From Talpa occidentalis (taxonomy: Eukaryota; Chordata; Mammalia; Eulipotyphla; Talpidae), in NCBI RefSeq assembly GCF_014898055.3, contig NW_023601212.1, positions 46,798,329-46,862,328 on the forward strand: 64,000 bases of DNA, written 5' to 3'. Position 1 is the stretch's first letter, and every line of letters starts with the position of its first letter. The notes beneath the pieces were generated by a model. That model did no database searches. It saw nothing but the letters and a program-made list of their open reading frames with translations, and was not told where the DNA came from. The translations under genes were made by a program, and so were the position numbers. Positions 37,275 through 61,310 of this stretch are shown piece after piece.

Positions 37275-38889
37275 TACAAGCACTGGGTACAGTCAGAAGT
37301 GCGGGAGGGTGAGAGAATTCACCAGAGTCAGAGTGGGAAGCAGAGCAGGCAGACTGACAAAGTACACTACTGAAGGGAGCAGCGGGTGGCAGGAGAGGTC
37401 TGCGCGCCATGTGGGACCCTCGGCCGGGGATTGAACTGGCACTGCAGAGGCTGCGGGCAGCTTCACAACCCAGTGCTCAACCGCTGCACCACTGGGGAGG
37501 CCCTGAAATACATTGTTGAGGGTTGCAGCAGGTGAATCAGGAGAGGTCTGCTGCGCCATGTGGGTAGCTCCCTGGCCGGGAATCAAACTCGTGCTGCAGT
37601 GGCTGCAGACAGCTTCATAGGTTGCGTCTCAACCCCTTGCACCACCAGGGAACCAGTGCTATTTTTCTGTTGTATGACCTTGTTCAAGGCACTTTCTTCT
37701 CATTATGAACCTCTGCTTCCTCATCTGCAAATGAGGTTGAAGACACACCTGTCTCCTAAGGTTGCCTTAGGGATTCAAGATAGGTGGGTGCTAAGCACTG
37801 TGCCTGGTGTGCAGCAAAGGTTATTATGGAAAAAGACCAGAACCTTTCAACATGCTTTAGTCTTAGAGCAAAAAACACAAAAGTGAACATCAGTTTGACA
37901 CACATGATTCTTGTGGCTGTGAAGCACTGGTCCCATGCTGGGTACTGGGGAGATGGCACTAGTAGGAGAAACAGATCCCCTACCCTGGTGTATGTGTTGA
38001 GGGGGGCAGCGTAGATGTTAAATAGTAATTATGTAGCACCAAGTCTCAACTAACAGAATCAAAGGAGTAACAATAAATTGTCTAAGTTACCCAATTTGCA
38101 GTTACATCCCAGATTCTGCTGGAGGCATGTCCCCTTTGAGTTCTGTTTAGAAAGTTGGAAACAGGTGGAGAAGGGCAGCTGGCTGCTGAGGCTGGCTGGC
38201 AGGCTGGGAACTGAGGCTCAGCTCATCTGGCTGGAGGACACATCCTTGCTGGGACTTCCTGGGCTGGGTTAACCAACAGGGACCATGGCCAATGGCCCCA
38301 GCCCTCAAGCCCTTATGCCTGTTCACCCCACCAACAGGTCCTGTTCCTACAGTGGCAGGCAACTCGGTGCACTCAAGCCAGCTTCTTTCTCAATGGGGAT
38401 GACGACGTTTTTGCACACACAGACAACATGGTCTCCTACCTGCAGGGCCAAGACCCTGACCACCACCTCTTTGTGGGGCACCTGATCCACAATGTGGGCC
38501 CCATCCGGAATCCCTGGAGCAAGTATTATGTGCCGAAGATTGTGACACCAGAAGAACACTACCCGTCGTATTGTGGGGGGGGTGGCTTTCTGCTGTCCCA
38601 CTTCACTGCCGCTGCCCTATACCGAGCCTCTGGTGCCCTGGACCTCTTCCCTATTGATGATGTCTTCCTGGGCATGTGCCTACAACAGGAGGGCCTGAAG
38701 CCTGCCTCCCACAGCGGCATCCTCACGGCAGGTGTGCAAGTGCCCTCAGAACACCTGTCTTCCTTTGACCCCTGCATCTACCAAAACCTGCTGCTGGTAC
38801 ACCGCTTCTTGCCCTACGAGATGCTGCTCATGTGGGATGCACTGAGCCAGTCTGGCCTGACCTGTGGCAAGCTGACACAGATCTATTGA
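36101..38889 (+). CDS. B3GNT3: B3GNT3, beta-1,3-N-acetylglucosaminyltransferase 3 (core 1 extending enzyme)
   Basis: Golgi type II membrane enzyme of family GT31 that adds GlcNAc in beta-1,3 linkage to galactose, extending core-1 O-glycans that carry L-selectin ligands (family knowledge). Two coding exons: 36101-36673 and 38338-38889, joined in phase 0, total 374 residues (human 372). The first coding exon begins at 36068 after TCTGCAG, giving a 33-nt leader before the ATG. Seen: short cytoplasmic tail, signal-anchor at about residues 11-31, Pro-rich stem, then the GT31 blocks [49 protein letters not shown], the metal-binding DDD at 212-214 in [18 protein letters not shown] and [10 protein letters not shown]-glycosylation sequons are at N66 and in FFNLT; the sites I recall in human near CANAS and at the C-terminal NLT/NQT are absent ([13 protein letters not shown]). 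The intron holds nested SINEs. Confidence 0.96.
37125..37650 (-). mobile_element. tRNA-derived SINE, type B, split by a type A copy
   Basis: Two halves (37125-37202 and 37503-37650) of one reverse type B element in the B3GNT3 coding intron. Confidence 0.85.
37203..37502 (-). mobile_element. tRNA-derived SINE, type A, nested in type B
   Basis: Inserted in the type B element with a 13-bp duplication of its host sequence, CTGAAATACATTG, at 37190-37202 and 37503-37515. Confidence 0.92.
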
Positions 38890-39965
38890 GGTGGAATCAG
38901 GGACCCCTGCCCCTAGGCTGCTGTCTCCACCTCCATAAGAAAGGCAGCATCTTGGGCCTCCCTGGTGGCACAGGTGGTTGAGGGCCGCACTGTGAAGCTG
39001 TCCGCAGCCTCTGCAGTGCGGGTTCAATCCCTGCCGGCCGGCAAGAATCCAGCATCTTCCTCCCAGGAAACAGACATTTCCCTCCTAAGTGGGCAGGACA
39101 CAGGACAGTGCCAGGGAGAGTTTGGTGCATGAATTGTCTGGCTGGCAAACTCCTACACATCCTTCAAAACTTACCAGGTACTACTCAGACCAAGGTCCAG
39201 CATATTCCCCAGCATCTTGTCAGCTAGAGTGACCCCAGAAAATGTCTGGAGCATTTCAGAAGCACTTCTGTAAGGGTTTCAGTTGCTACTGCATTGAGGT
39301 CATTTGAACTGAGGTGCCACTTCCCAGCCCTGACCTTGATCACGAGCTGGACCCTAAGCAGTGGCCATCCCCTTCTTGGTAATGAACCTATGGTAGTTTT
39401 ATGGTGAATGGTTCAAGGCCAATTGGGAAGTCCTGGGTCCACATGAAGATGAAGTGAGACACATTTTTCAGGCCCTGAAATAGGGATTCTATTCTTGACC
39501 CCTCAGATGGTGGGAGGGAACAGACACTGTGGACTGGGACCGCCCCCGCTCCCTGCTTGTGGTACTAAGTGTCCTATGGTGCAAGTGTTGGGCAGGGGAG
39601 GCCTGGACAGCCACCTGTTTGGGCTGTGGGATCTCAATATCTGGCGACACTGGAAGGGCACAGACCTCATACCTGTGCTCCCTAAGAATACAAAGAACAG
39701 CATTGGGATTCACTGGACTCAAGGCCAGCACACACACTATGCAACCTAGAGAAGGGGGAGATTCGGGTTCTTAGGTGACTCAGATCCCTGATCCAGGAAT
39801 GGTCCCCACACTCTGTGTGTGTCAGCATCAGGAGCTTCAAGCAAACCATTGACTCCCTGCCCCACTAGCCATGGGCAGGTGTCGGACTTGGGTTTCACAG
39901 GCATTGGGTGGTGTGGTACCTCACATGGCAGAGTGAGGACTGGCATCCTCAGAAAATAAAACATT
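38890..39965 (+). other. B3GNT3: B3GNT3 3' UTR
   Basis: Runs from the TGA to the first good signal, AATAAA at 39955-39960. It contains a 96-nt tailless SINE fragment (38954-39049). The poly(A) choice is an inference from the sequence alone. Confidence 0.6.
38954..39049 (+). mobile_element. Tailless SINE head in B3GNT3 3' UTR
   Basis: Only the tRNA-like part (A box and GGTTCAATCC B box) is present, with no body and no A-rich tail. CAGCATCTT flanks it at 38945-38953 and 39050-39058. Confidence 0.8.
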
Positions 39966-41127
39966 TCATGAACACCTAGAGGTTGTTTTTTTAAGTGATT
40001 TGCAAGATTTAACTCAAACCAATCTACATACCTAAGTCTCATTTTCAGTAGAAAATACACACCAGTGAAAACAGCATACGGATGAGGTAAGCCTGCAGGG
40101 GTTTCTATCAGGCAAATCTGATATCTGATCCCCTCTCACCACTGCTCACACACCCTCCATGACTTCTGATTGCCCTCAACTCATCTTCCCCAAGACTAGG
40201 TCTCACTGCCAGCTTTATGGCAGACTTAGCAAAGAGAAACACACCTGATGGGACTGTCCTTGGTCAGGTGGGACACTGAGTTCACCTTGGCCTTCCACTT
40301 CCAGCAAGTTGGCTGAAACCTGCCCCAGCCACTACCAGGCTTACCTCCTTCCCCTGGCACTGCAACTCTACTATCTTCTGTCCCACCTCCTCTCCTTGAG
40401 TATTTATTGTGCTCCTATTGGGTGCTACACGCCTCACCCTGTATTCTTCCTCCCAGCCCCACAGAAGGGTCAGCGAGTGCATTCAAATAGGAAATCCTCA
40501 GAAGTGGTAAGAGATTTAAGGAGAATTAAAATGGACAGGGCACAGACTGAAGGGGATGAGCATGAGCCGGGAGGACAGGGTACCAGGACTGCAGAGATGA
40601 CATTGGAGCTGAGGCCACGGCCTTGAGGGAAAGGAGAAGAGCACTTAAATAGTAAGCACAGCATGTGCAAAGGTCCTGAGGTGGAAAGAGCTGGGAGCAT
40701 TTGAGCCACAAAAGGGAGACAGGACTGGAGCTGAGTAAGTAAAGAAGATAGAAAAGGAGGGGGTACAGGTCTCAGGGGTTAGCCACAAGGGGCTTTATGG
40801 GTTGAAGTAAGGGGAAAGGGTGCATTTTGTACCACTGAAGGATGGAAGTGACATGATTGATTTCGAAGTTTTAAGAAGCCTGGTGGCTACAGTAGGAACT
40901 GTTGGAAGGGGAGGTGACAGCATCCAGGTCTGGAGGATGTGGGGACTGTATCACATATCTCTGTGTTTCCCCATTGCCCTGGGAGGGAGTCCTTCTCTCC
41001 CACTCTACCGAAGCATGTCCCATAAAACTGAATGACAAAACTTGATGTCCACTCACTCAAAATATGGCCTTTGGCAATGGGATCTTTGCAGATGAATTAA
41101 GGTAAGGATGGAGATAAAACCACTCTA

Positions 41128-41400
41128 GGGGCCTCCCTGGTGGCACAAGGGATTAAGTCTCAGCACCATGAAGTGATTGGCAGCCTCTGCAGCATGAGTT
41201 CAACCCCTAGCCAGGGAGATGACACACATGGCACAGCAGACCTCTCCAGTCTCACCCACTGCTCCTTTCAGCAGTGTTTTTTCAGTCAATCTTCCTTTTC
41301 TGCTCCCCACTCTGTCTCTGGAGAATCCTCTCACACTCCCACACCTCTGGCCTACACCCCAGCTCTTGTATGCATAAGTAAAATAAATCTTTAAAAAATA
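41128..41400 (+). mobile_element. tRNA-derived SINE, type B
   Basis: Forward copy inserted in the older MaLR-like repeat. Confidence 0.85.
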
Positions 41401-41601
41401 TTAAGAGAAAACCCACCCTGGATTAGGATAGGCTCTAAATCCATTGAGAGGAACTTTATAAAAGACACAGTGAGCACACAGAGAGATGTGGAATAGAAGG
41501 TGATGTGAAGATGGAGCTAAGGATTGCCAACAGTCACCAAAAACTTGGAGAAGGGCCTGGGACAGATTCTCCCTTAGAGTCTTTCAAAAAGAACCAAACT
41601 T

Positions 41602-41855
41602 GGGCCTCCCTGGTGGCGCAAGGGGTTAAGACAAAGCACTATGAAGCTATCCACAGCTACTGTTCGATCCCGGCCAGGGAGGTGAGCCACATGGCGCAGC
41701 AGACCTCTCCTGTCTCACCTGCTGCTCCCCTCAGCAGTGTATTTCAGTAGATCGTCTGTTCTGTTCCCCACTCTGTCTCTGGTGAATCTTCTCAACCCCT
41801 GCACCTCTGGCCAGTTCTTGTATGCATAAACAAATAAATCTTAAAAAAAAAAAGA
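41602..41855 (+). mobile_element. tRNA-derived SINE, type B
   Basis: Forward copy in the same older repeat. AAAAAGAACCAA-C-CTTG surrounds it (about 41586-41602 and after 41850), a near-perfect target duplication. Confidence 0.87.
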
Positions 41856-42423
41856 ACCAACCTTGTGGACTAACTCTGGTCTCTAGAACTGTGAGGTGAA
41901 GGTATAAATTTAGGTTATTTTGTGCCCTCCTCCCTCCCCCTACACCCAGTTTGTGGTAATTTGTTGCTACAACTTTAGGAAACAAATGCACCTGGGAACA
42001 GATCACACAGACAGATGATTGATCATTTTTACCAGGGAGTCACATAGAATCCCTATCTCAGGATAAACAGAGGATACACGTGAAAAGAATAGTCAGAATT
42101 GGATCAATGAAAGTCCACGCATTCAGATATCCATGTGTGCCTCCACACATGAATTATTACGTAGACATTAATTGACATTAGAGCGCCAAATAGGTCTTCA
42201 CAGAGACTTGGATTCAAATCCTTGGTCATTTCCTACCTGAACATCTTGGGAGGCCATCTCCTGAGTTTCCCACACTGTCTTGTGAGGACTCCACTTGTTA
42301 TCAAGCTCCTAGATGGGTTGGTGGTTCCATGGCCGCCAGGGGACAATCCCACAGGAGGGCTGACCCAGAGCCCTCCCTTTTTCTGTACAAACTGCAGACA
42401 GCTGCTTCAGATTCTGCAGGACC

Positions 42424-42429
42424 TTTATT
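42424..42429 (-). terminator. INSL3: INSL3 poly(A) signal
   Basis: AATAAA on the minus strand about 300 nt after the stop codon; it is the first canonical signal downstream. Confidence 0.6.
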
Positions 42430-42724
42430 CTTTTACTATTGAGGAATGATCACAAATTCAGGGAGGGTGGTGCCTGGGACTCCTCTGAGATGAGGACATT
42501 TGGATCTTGGGATCTAAGATCTAAAAACCAAGGATCCTTCAAGCTGGCATTGGGGTACAATTTTTCCCCAGTTGGCCCCACAGAGGGCAGGCAGGTGGCA
42601 TGGAGGGAGGTAATGAGCAATGTCCCTCCAGACATCTGGCTTTATGGTGCTGTGTGGCCTCAGGAGCCTGCCAGGCCAGTCCCCTCTGGGTCTCAGGTTC
42701 CCCAAAGCCATGCACCACATGGAT

Positions 42725-43974
42725 TCAGTGAGGACAGAGGGACAGTAGCTTCTGCCGGGTACAGCCATGGAGGCAGCATTGGTGGGCAGGGTTGCTGATA
42801 ACTACCTGCCGGCGCCTGCGACCATGACGTGAGGCCCTGGGCAGGGGCTGTGGGGCAGGAGCCAGTGCGGGTTCTCTATCAGCTGCCAGTCCATGGAGGA
42901 GATGTTGTCCTTCCAGCCACTGCAGTAGCTCACCTGGGAACAGAGCAGAATTCAGTGTGGGCAGGGGACCCCTCCATGCTGTGTGCACGTACCTGCACAT
43001 TTACATTCCATCAATGAGGTACCAAACACAGTCATCACACATACAAATGGAAAGTAGATGTTTATTAAGTGCCTATTGTATATAGGCATTCATTTATGCA
43101 CTTCCAGTGCATACACTCACAACTCATGCCCACATTCAAGTCCCCAGGAGCCACCAACCACACCAACACACAGATACTACACAACTCATATACACATGCA
43201 CATGCATGTGATCTGATACATACATGTGCACATGTGTCTGGGCCATGGGCACACACCATCACACACAAGCCCTCAGGTGAACACACACAGTCACATACCC
43301 CCAGTCAGTCCCTACTACCATGTGCACACAAATGCACCATGCAGGACTCACAAGCGTGTGACATACATGCACACACACGTGTTTTATTGCCTCTGTCCCT
43401 GGGTCAGGACTAGGGAGAGAAAGAAGTACTGGCCTCAGGCGCACAATTAAGGAGGCACCCAAACAATTCAACATTTAAGATCAATCATTTTAATGCAATA
43501 TTTCAAATAATCAAACTTCATGCAAAAATGCATGAAGATCAAAGCACTGAAAGTATAAATAGAAACAGGATCTGATCATGCACATGGAAAATTCTGCCTC
43601 TGTTGCCTCTTACTGACTCTGGCCAAGCAGGGGCTGCATCCTCCGCTGTCTTAGACAACACTCAGTCAGCAGAGGGACCTAGGGAACTTGCGTGCAAAGC
43701 CTTCTGCCCACACCCACGTGCACCTGCAGCTGCCACAGCCCAGAATGCAGTCCTGCAGGGACCCCCTCACTTCACTTTACTCACGGTCACCACCAGCCAC
43801 AGGCCGCCTATCCTCAGAGGACCAGCGCGGGCCACCACATAATCGCACCAGAGCACGCACGAAGTGATGGCCGCACAGCTTCTCTGGAGCCTCCTGGGTG
43901 GGTATAGGATGCAGAGCAAGGGCCAGGGCCGGGCCCACAAGTATCAGTGCCCAGGTGAGCGCTCGGGCATCCAT
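42725..43974 (-). CDS. INSL3: INSL3, insulin-like peptide 3 (relaxin-like factor)
   Basis: Secreted Leydig and theca cell hormone that acts through RXFP2 and drives gubernacular testis descent (family knowledge). Two exons on the minus strand: 43974-43785 and 42933-42725. The donor splits an Arg codon (GAC C|GTGAGT, then GT GAG), giving 132 residues; human has 131. Seen: signal peptide at about 1-20; B chain with [20 protein letters not shown] (residues 32-51), including the RXFP2-contacting GGPRW; C peptide; a tetrabasic RRRR (102-105) processing site; A chain with CC..C...C spacing (116, 117, 121, 130) ending LCPH. All six cysteines are present, so the hormone looks functional, unlike the decayed INSL3 reported in some afrotherians. 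The start is the ATG giving [12 protein letters not shown]; an in-frame upstream ATG is rejected because it lies in the TATA/promoter region. Confidence 0.97.
42934..43784 (-). other. INSL3: INSL3 intron with CA-rich degenerate stretch
   Basis: The single intron of the gene, 851 nt, with a class-typical phase-1 insertion point in the C peptide. Positions 43130-43390 are rich in CA/ACAC runs without a regular unit. Confidence 0.85.
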
Positions 43975-44009
43975 GGCTGTGGAAGGGCACCCAGCCTCTT
44001 CAGCCACCC

Positions 44010-44017
44010 ATTTTATA
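44010..44017 (-). promoter_or_regulatory. INSL3: INSL3 TATA box
   Basis: TATAAAAT on the minus strand, 36-43 bp before the start codon, implying a very short 5' UTR. Farther upstream, AAGGTCA (plus strand, 44085-44091) and CCAAGGTCC (minus strand, near 44130) resemble half-sites for steroidogenic factor 1, known to control INSL3 in Leydig cells. The factor assignment is inference. Confidence 0.7.
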
Positions 44018-44570
44018 GGCTCCCAGTCCACCCCAGCTGGGGCCTTGGAGAGGGACAGAGCATTCTGAAGGATGGCCCAAGGAGAAGGTCAAGGGCAGGG
44101 TCAGGGCAGGGTCTCTTTCCCTGAGTCAGGACCTTGGGTGTTATCTCCCCCAGTGGGAGCACTGGCTGAGGAGTCTTTTTCTCCTCTTAAACCATTTTAA
44201 AGAGCTGAAATAGATAAACTGAGGAATAATCCCATGGGGTTGCAGGGAGGAGGTAGCATCTGGCCAACTGAGACCAAAGATACTCAGAATCTCATTGTCC
44301 CTATTACTGTACAAATAAGGAAACTAGGACTCAGAGGGGGCCCAACACTTGCCCAAGATAGAGGAAGTCTGAACAGTGCCCAGGTCCCCTAATGGTCCCT
44401 GCTGCTGGGGACTGGTTGGCCAGCTCTGCCTGCCCCCACCTCAGGGTTTCCATGTACTGTTCAGGCCTGGAACAAAGCTGGATGATGAGTCAGTATCCAC
44501 TTGTGCCAGCCTGGTGCTCTGGGAGCCCCATTTTTCCTGATTGTTTGTTTGCTTGCTTGCTTGTTTTGAA

Positions 44571-44832
44571 CATTTTATTTATTTATTTTTGTGTGGAAGA
44601 ACTGGGGTACAGGCCAGAGGTACGGGGGGCGGGGGTTGAGAGGATTCACTAGAGACAAAGTGGGGAGCACAACAGGCAGACTGACTGAAATACACTGCTG
44701 AGGGATGCAGCGGGCAAGACAGGAGAGGTCTGCTGCACCATGTGGGTCACCTCCATGGCCAGGCTCAAACTCTGCCATAGACCATAGTGGTGATAGCTCT
44801 GAGATTTAACCCCTAGGTCACTAGGGAAGCCC
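44571..44832 (-). mobile_element. tRNA-derived SINE, type B
   Basis: Reverse, diverged copy between INSL3 and the JAK3 3' end. Confidence 0.82.
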
Positions 44833-45425
44833 CCCATTTTTTCTTATTTTAACAAGGAGAGAAACTGAGGGTGAGAGAGGACAGTATGCTGGACCCAAGG
44901 CAATGAAGAGTCCAGAGCAGTCGTCATCTCTTCCCACAAGTCAGGCAACCTTTCTGGGCTGAAAGGTTAGGTCAGAGATTCAGATAGCTGTCTCTGTTGC
45001 GCTCTCGCTCTGTGTGTGTGCTCTGTGTACATGTGTGTCTCCCCATCTTTTCAGAAGTCCTGACAAGCACAGGAAACTGGCTGCCTCCTCCCTTCCCCCA
45101 CAGGCCTCCCAACCTGACCTTGCCTTCTGCCCCCACCCCCCAGAGCATCTTGTTCTCTCCACCCACCAAGGGCCTGTAATTAGCTCCTCTAGGATGGAGC
45201 CAAGGTCAACAGCTGGGATTGGGGGGAGGGTTTCTGTCCTCCATGGCACCGGCCAGTGCCCCTCCCTACTAGCCCTTCTTCCCCAGCCTGTCCTGAGGCC
45301 CTCTTGGTGGCCCCAGAAGGGGTCTCTACCCCCCAATTCCATATCACTTTCCTTCCTGCTTCACTACCCCCAAGGCTCCACATCCTTGCATGTTCAGCCA
45401 CAAGTCATTTTTGTCATTAAACTCT

Positions 45426-46534
45426 TTTATTCATTCAACAAACATTCCCAGAGTCCCCTCTGTGCCCACCCCAGCCCAGTTCCCAAGGAGCCGCCAAGCT
45501 GGAGGACACATAGACACCTCCCCAGCCCTAAGGTTGGCAGGGAGTAGCGGGAGCATACCAGGCGGTGTTGTAGGGAGGTTATAGCTGGAGTTTTGAGAGA
45601 TGCATAGTTTTCTAGGGAAGCAGAAGTGGCAGAAAACCTTGCAAGCAGACGAGAATTGGTGGGGACTTAATCTGCACAAGACACCTTCTCACAAGCCTCT
45701 GGAAACTCTGGCATTGTTGCTGTCCATTGTCCAGGAGTCAGAGAGGGGAAGCAATTTGCCCACCATCACACAACAATTAAATGGCAGCAGTGTGGACTCC
45801 AACACCTGGACTCTTAACTCCCTATTCTGAGCCTCCTCACTCTCACTCTGCTGTCCCTCTTCCAAGAATACTTTTCCCTCCCTCAAGTGCACGAAGAACT
45901 CTTGTCACGCTCCTATGTCATTTCTTGTATGATCCTCTGGCGAGGACAGAAAGGGCCCCATGTACAGCTGGGGAAACCGAAGCCCCAGGAAACAGAACTA
46001 AAATCAGGGTAGACTGGGGCCCCAGCTTCTCACAAGATCCCAAACAGAAACAACCTCCTGTCACCAAAAGCAAATTTTCAACCAGGACAGCGACACTCGG
46101 GCTTGGGTGCCTCCAGGAAGAGGGACAGAGCTCAAGCCTGAAATCATACATTTTAAGCTATAAAAGGTCACCACTGGGAAGGAGACCAGAAGCCCAGGGC
46201 CAGGCTCTGAGAGGATGGGAGGACAGGAAAGGCTTAGATTTGGTCTCTCAATGCGCTCCTTGATGCACCTGTCTTGACTCTACAAGTTCCAGAGGCCACA
46301 AGCTGCTGTTGCTTCACAAGCCATGGGTTTCCCTCAAAATCAATGCCATTCACCCCACTCATGGGGGCGGGGGGGTCGTGAAGCACGAGGCCCAAAGAAG
46401 GGCAGCCCCCACCGAGGGTCACAGAGCCTATGAAGACTGGCCCCGGAAATCTGTGCAGGAGCTATGAAAATGACAGTGAGTGAAGCTCTCCCTCAAGACA
46501 GGCGGGGAAGGCTCAGGTCCTGCACCCCTGGATG
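45426..46534 (-). other. JAK3: JAK3 3' UTR (provisional)
   Basis: Extends from the TAG at 46535-46537 to the first AATAAA on the minus strand (plus-strand 45426-45431). Contains the relic of the longer C-terminal tail, ending at an ancestral-looking TAG at 46462-46464. A more distal signal cannot be excluded. Confidence 0.5.
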
Positions 46535-58965
<12,431 letters not shown>

Positions 58966-59047
58966 GATTGCAGTCTGCCTGGACACAAAAAGAGGTAGCT
59001 CCTCAGTTCTGGACAGAGGGGAGGAGGTTACAAATCCTATTGGGTGG

Positions 59048-59334
59048 GGGCCTCCCTGGTGGTGCAAGGGATTAAGACACAACCTATGAGGCTATCCGCA
59101 GCCATTGCAGCATGAGTTCAATCCCCAGCCAGGGAGCTACCCACATGGTGCAGCAGACCTCTCCTAACTCTCCCACTGCTTTCCTCAGCAGTGTGTTTCA
59201 GTCAATTTGCCTGTTCTGTTCCCCTCTCTGTCTCTGGTGAATCTTCTTACCACCACCCCCACCCCTCTGACCCCCGCATCTCTGGCCTGTACCTCAGCTC
59301 ATTTGTATAAATAAATAAATCTTTAAAAAAAAAT
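59048..59334 (+). mobile_element. tRNA-derived SINE, type B
   Basis: In JAK3 intron 1, just upstream of the ATG exon, antisense to the gene. Confidence 0.85.
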
Positions 59335-59384
59335 TCTCTTGGGTGGAGAATGGGGTGCCTACTGCTGGGTGAGGTAGGGTTAGA

Positions 59385-59447
59385 GCTGGGGAGATAGGGA
59401 GGGAGAGAAGGAGGGAGGAAAGGAGGGGCAGGGGAGAGAGAAGGCTA
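59385..59447 (+). repeat. JAK3: Purine-rich (GA) tract in JAK3 intron 1
   Basis: About 60 nt, almost all A/G, with GGGA/GGAG words. It is pyrimidine-rich on the coding strand. Confidence 0.7.
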
Positions 59448-61108
59448 ACACACAGAGCATTAAGGTGGGTCAGAGCTATAAACCCCCAGACCAGAACTAT
59501 ACTGGGAACTGGAAGATATTCTGCACGCCATTTTTTTTCACATGTATCCTAGATGCTTGTCGATACCCAGGCCAGACATCTCCAGTCAATCTGCAGCATT
59601 GACTCAAGACCCCAATAAATCCTTGCCTCCAATAGGCACGAGCAAAGGCTCTCAAATGTACAAATTTGTCCACCAGGAAGTATATGGGTACTGACTTGTG
59701 TACATGAGAATTTAAGGGGACAGGGATCTCTGTCACTCCTTTTGGGTCTGGGGAACTCAAACATTTCTAGGACTGGGGCTGGAAACTTCTGCACCTGGTA
59801 TGATATGTGTCTTGTCGGCATATGCAGTCTGCCAGCTCAGCCAACAGGTCTCTGCCTCTACTTTTCCACCATCTCTGCCCCTTCATCACCTTTGCCATTT
59901 AGTCCCCTATTGCACTTTCATATGCCCCCTCAGGCATACAAAGGACACTTCTAGGATGGGTTAGGAGGAAAGCACCCGCCTTATTTCTAGGTGTTCCACA
60001 CCTGCCAAATTCCATCTTTCTCTCCTGCTCTGGGGGACCCAGAACTCAGGACCCCTGGCTGGCTGGGACAAGGGATTGGCCTTGGAGTCCAGTGAGGAAA
60101 TGGGAGGGGGGGTGGGGGAAAGATGACTAAAATCCACTTGAATTGAACTGAATGAAGAAGATACAAATAAAACACTGGGGGAAAGTTTGCTACAAAATAA
60201 CAACGGGGGTGTGAAGTTGGACAACATTAATGAGGTATTAACACACAGGGACTGTAAGTCTGGGTCAGGCCTGAGGGTGGGTGATGACCCTGGACACTGG
60301 GTTCAAACCTTAACCCCACCATATGCTGGCTTCTGCTGGCCCTCAGCTTTCTCAGGTGTGAAATGGGCTGACTCCCTATGTTTGCAGAACCTGTCCAGCC
60401 AAGAGTCAACACATTCAATCTGGAGTCATGAGCACAATTTTTGGTAATGGGCCAGCAGGTATTGGACAAATGCCAGCTAAGTCAGGCAGGAAAGTCCCCT
60501 GGCACCGTGGGGTGTGGTGGTCCTGTGTGTCAGGAAGTGAGGGGGGGACCTCTTATCACAGCTCCCAGACCGTGATCTAGAATGCTTCCAGCCCCAGGAG
60601 CCAAGGGTCTTGCCTCTCCTACAGAATTCATGAATGCTGTCTTATTTCTAACACTAACTTGATGTTGCACCTTCTATAAAGGGAAAGGCAGAGAATGTCT
60701 TCAGCTTAAAATAAATCTTAACGATTATTTAAGAAAAAATGGAAAATTAGAGGTCGTGTCGGGGCCCAGAAAAATACCCTTGTTTAAACACTAAAAGACG
60801 CACATCCGGAGTAGGGAAGGTTGGTCACCCTCCGGCCAGGGGCCGGCAGGAGCTCCCGGAGCATGCGCAGTGATTCGTGGCACTAAGATTTGGGGGCCTC
60901 GTTTTATGTAAGACAAAGCCGAGACCCAAAGAGGAAAAACCTTTGCCAGAGACCACACGGCCTCCCTGCTCGAGTCTGTCTGGCAGCTTTCCTCGGAAGA
61001 AAGGCCTGAAAGACAGACTTCCTTCCCCCGGCCCTGCCACCCCCAGCCACACTCCCCCTACTCAATGTTGTGCCCACCAAGCCCCATGGCATCATCACCA
61101 GCTCTTAC

Positions 61109-61310
61109 CTGGCCGGTGGGGACACTGGGCAGATATCAGGAGGGGAAGGCAGGGCGGCAGCAAGAAGAAAGTCCCGCTGGCTCCTTCCTGTGTGGGCCCC
61201 TCGACTTCCTGAGTCGCTGACAATTACCGAAAGTCATGGCAGTGAGGGGACTGGGATGGGGGTGGGGACATGAGAGGGCCCAGCCGGGGAGGGGTGGAAA
61301 GTTCCGGAAG
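61109..61310 (-). promoter_or_regulatory. JAK3: Candidate JAK3 noncoding exon 1 and promoter
   Basis: On the minus strand GGCCAG|GTAAGAGC gives a strong donor, with the exon end at 61109. It would splice to the acceptor just before the ATG exon (exon start 58978 or 58974). Upstream are three GGAA-core ETS-like sites: CACAGGAAGG (61183-61192), AGGAAGTC (61203-61210) and the palindrome TTCCGGAA (61302-61309). ETS control suits a lymphoid gene. The transcription start is not visible from sequence. Confidence 0.45.

Larger units (their letters stand above)
41040..41995 (+). mobile_element. Old MaLR/MLT-like LTR, split by two SINEs
   Basis: Pieces such as GGGATCTTTGCAGATGAATTAAG, GCCAACAGTCACCAAAAACTTGG and CCCAGTTTGTGGTAATTTGTTGC occur in the order expected of one ancient LTR-type repeat, broken by the SINEs at 41128 and 41602. 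The family name is tentative. Confidence 0.5.

Noticed and set aside
43130..43400. Repetitive CA-rich stretch resembling an array
   Set aside because: No constant repeat or spacer unit; ordinary mammalian CA-rich intron DNA.
43975..44031. Upstream in-frame ATG of INSL3 giving 19 extra residues
   Set aside because: It would place the start inside the TATA region and in front of a good signal peptide.
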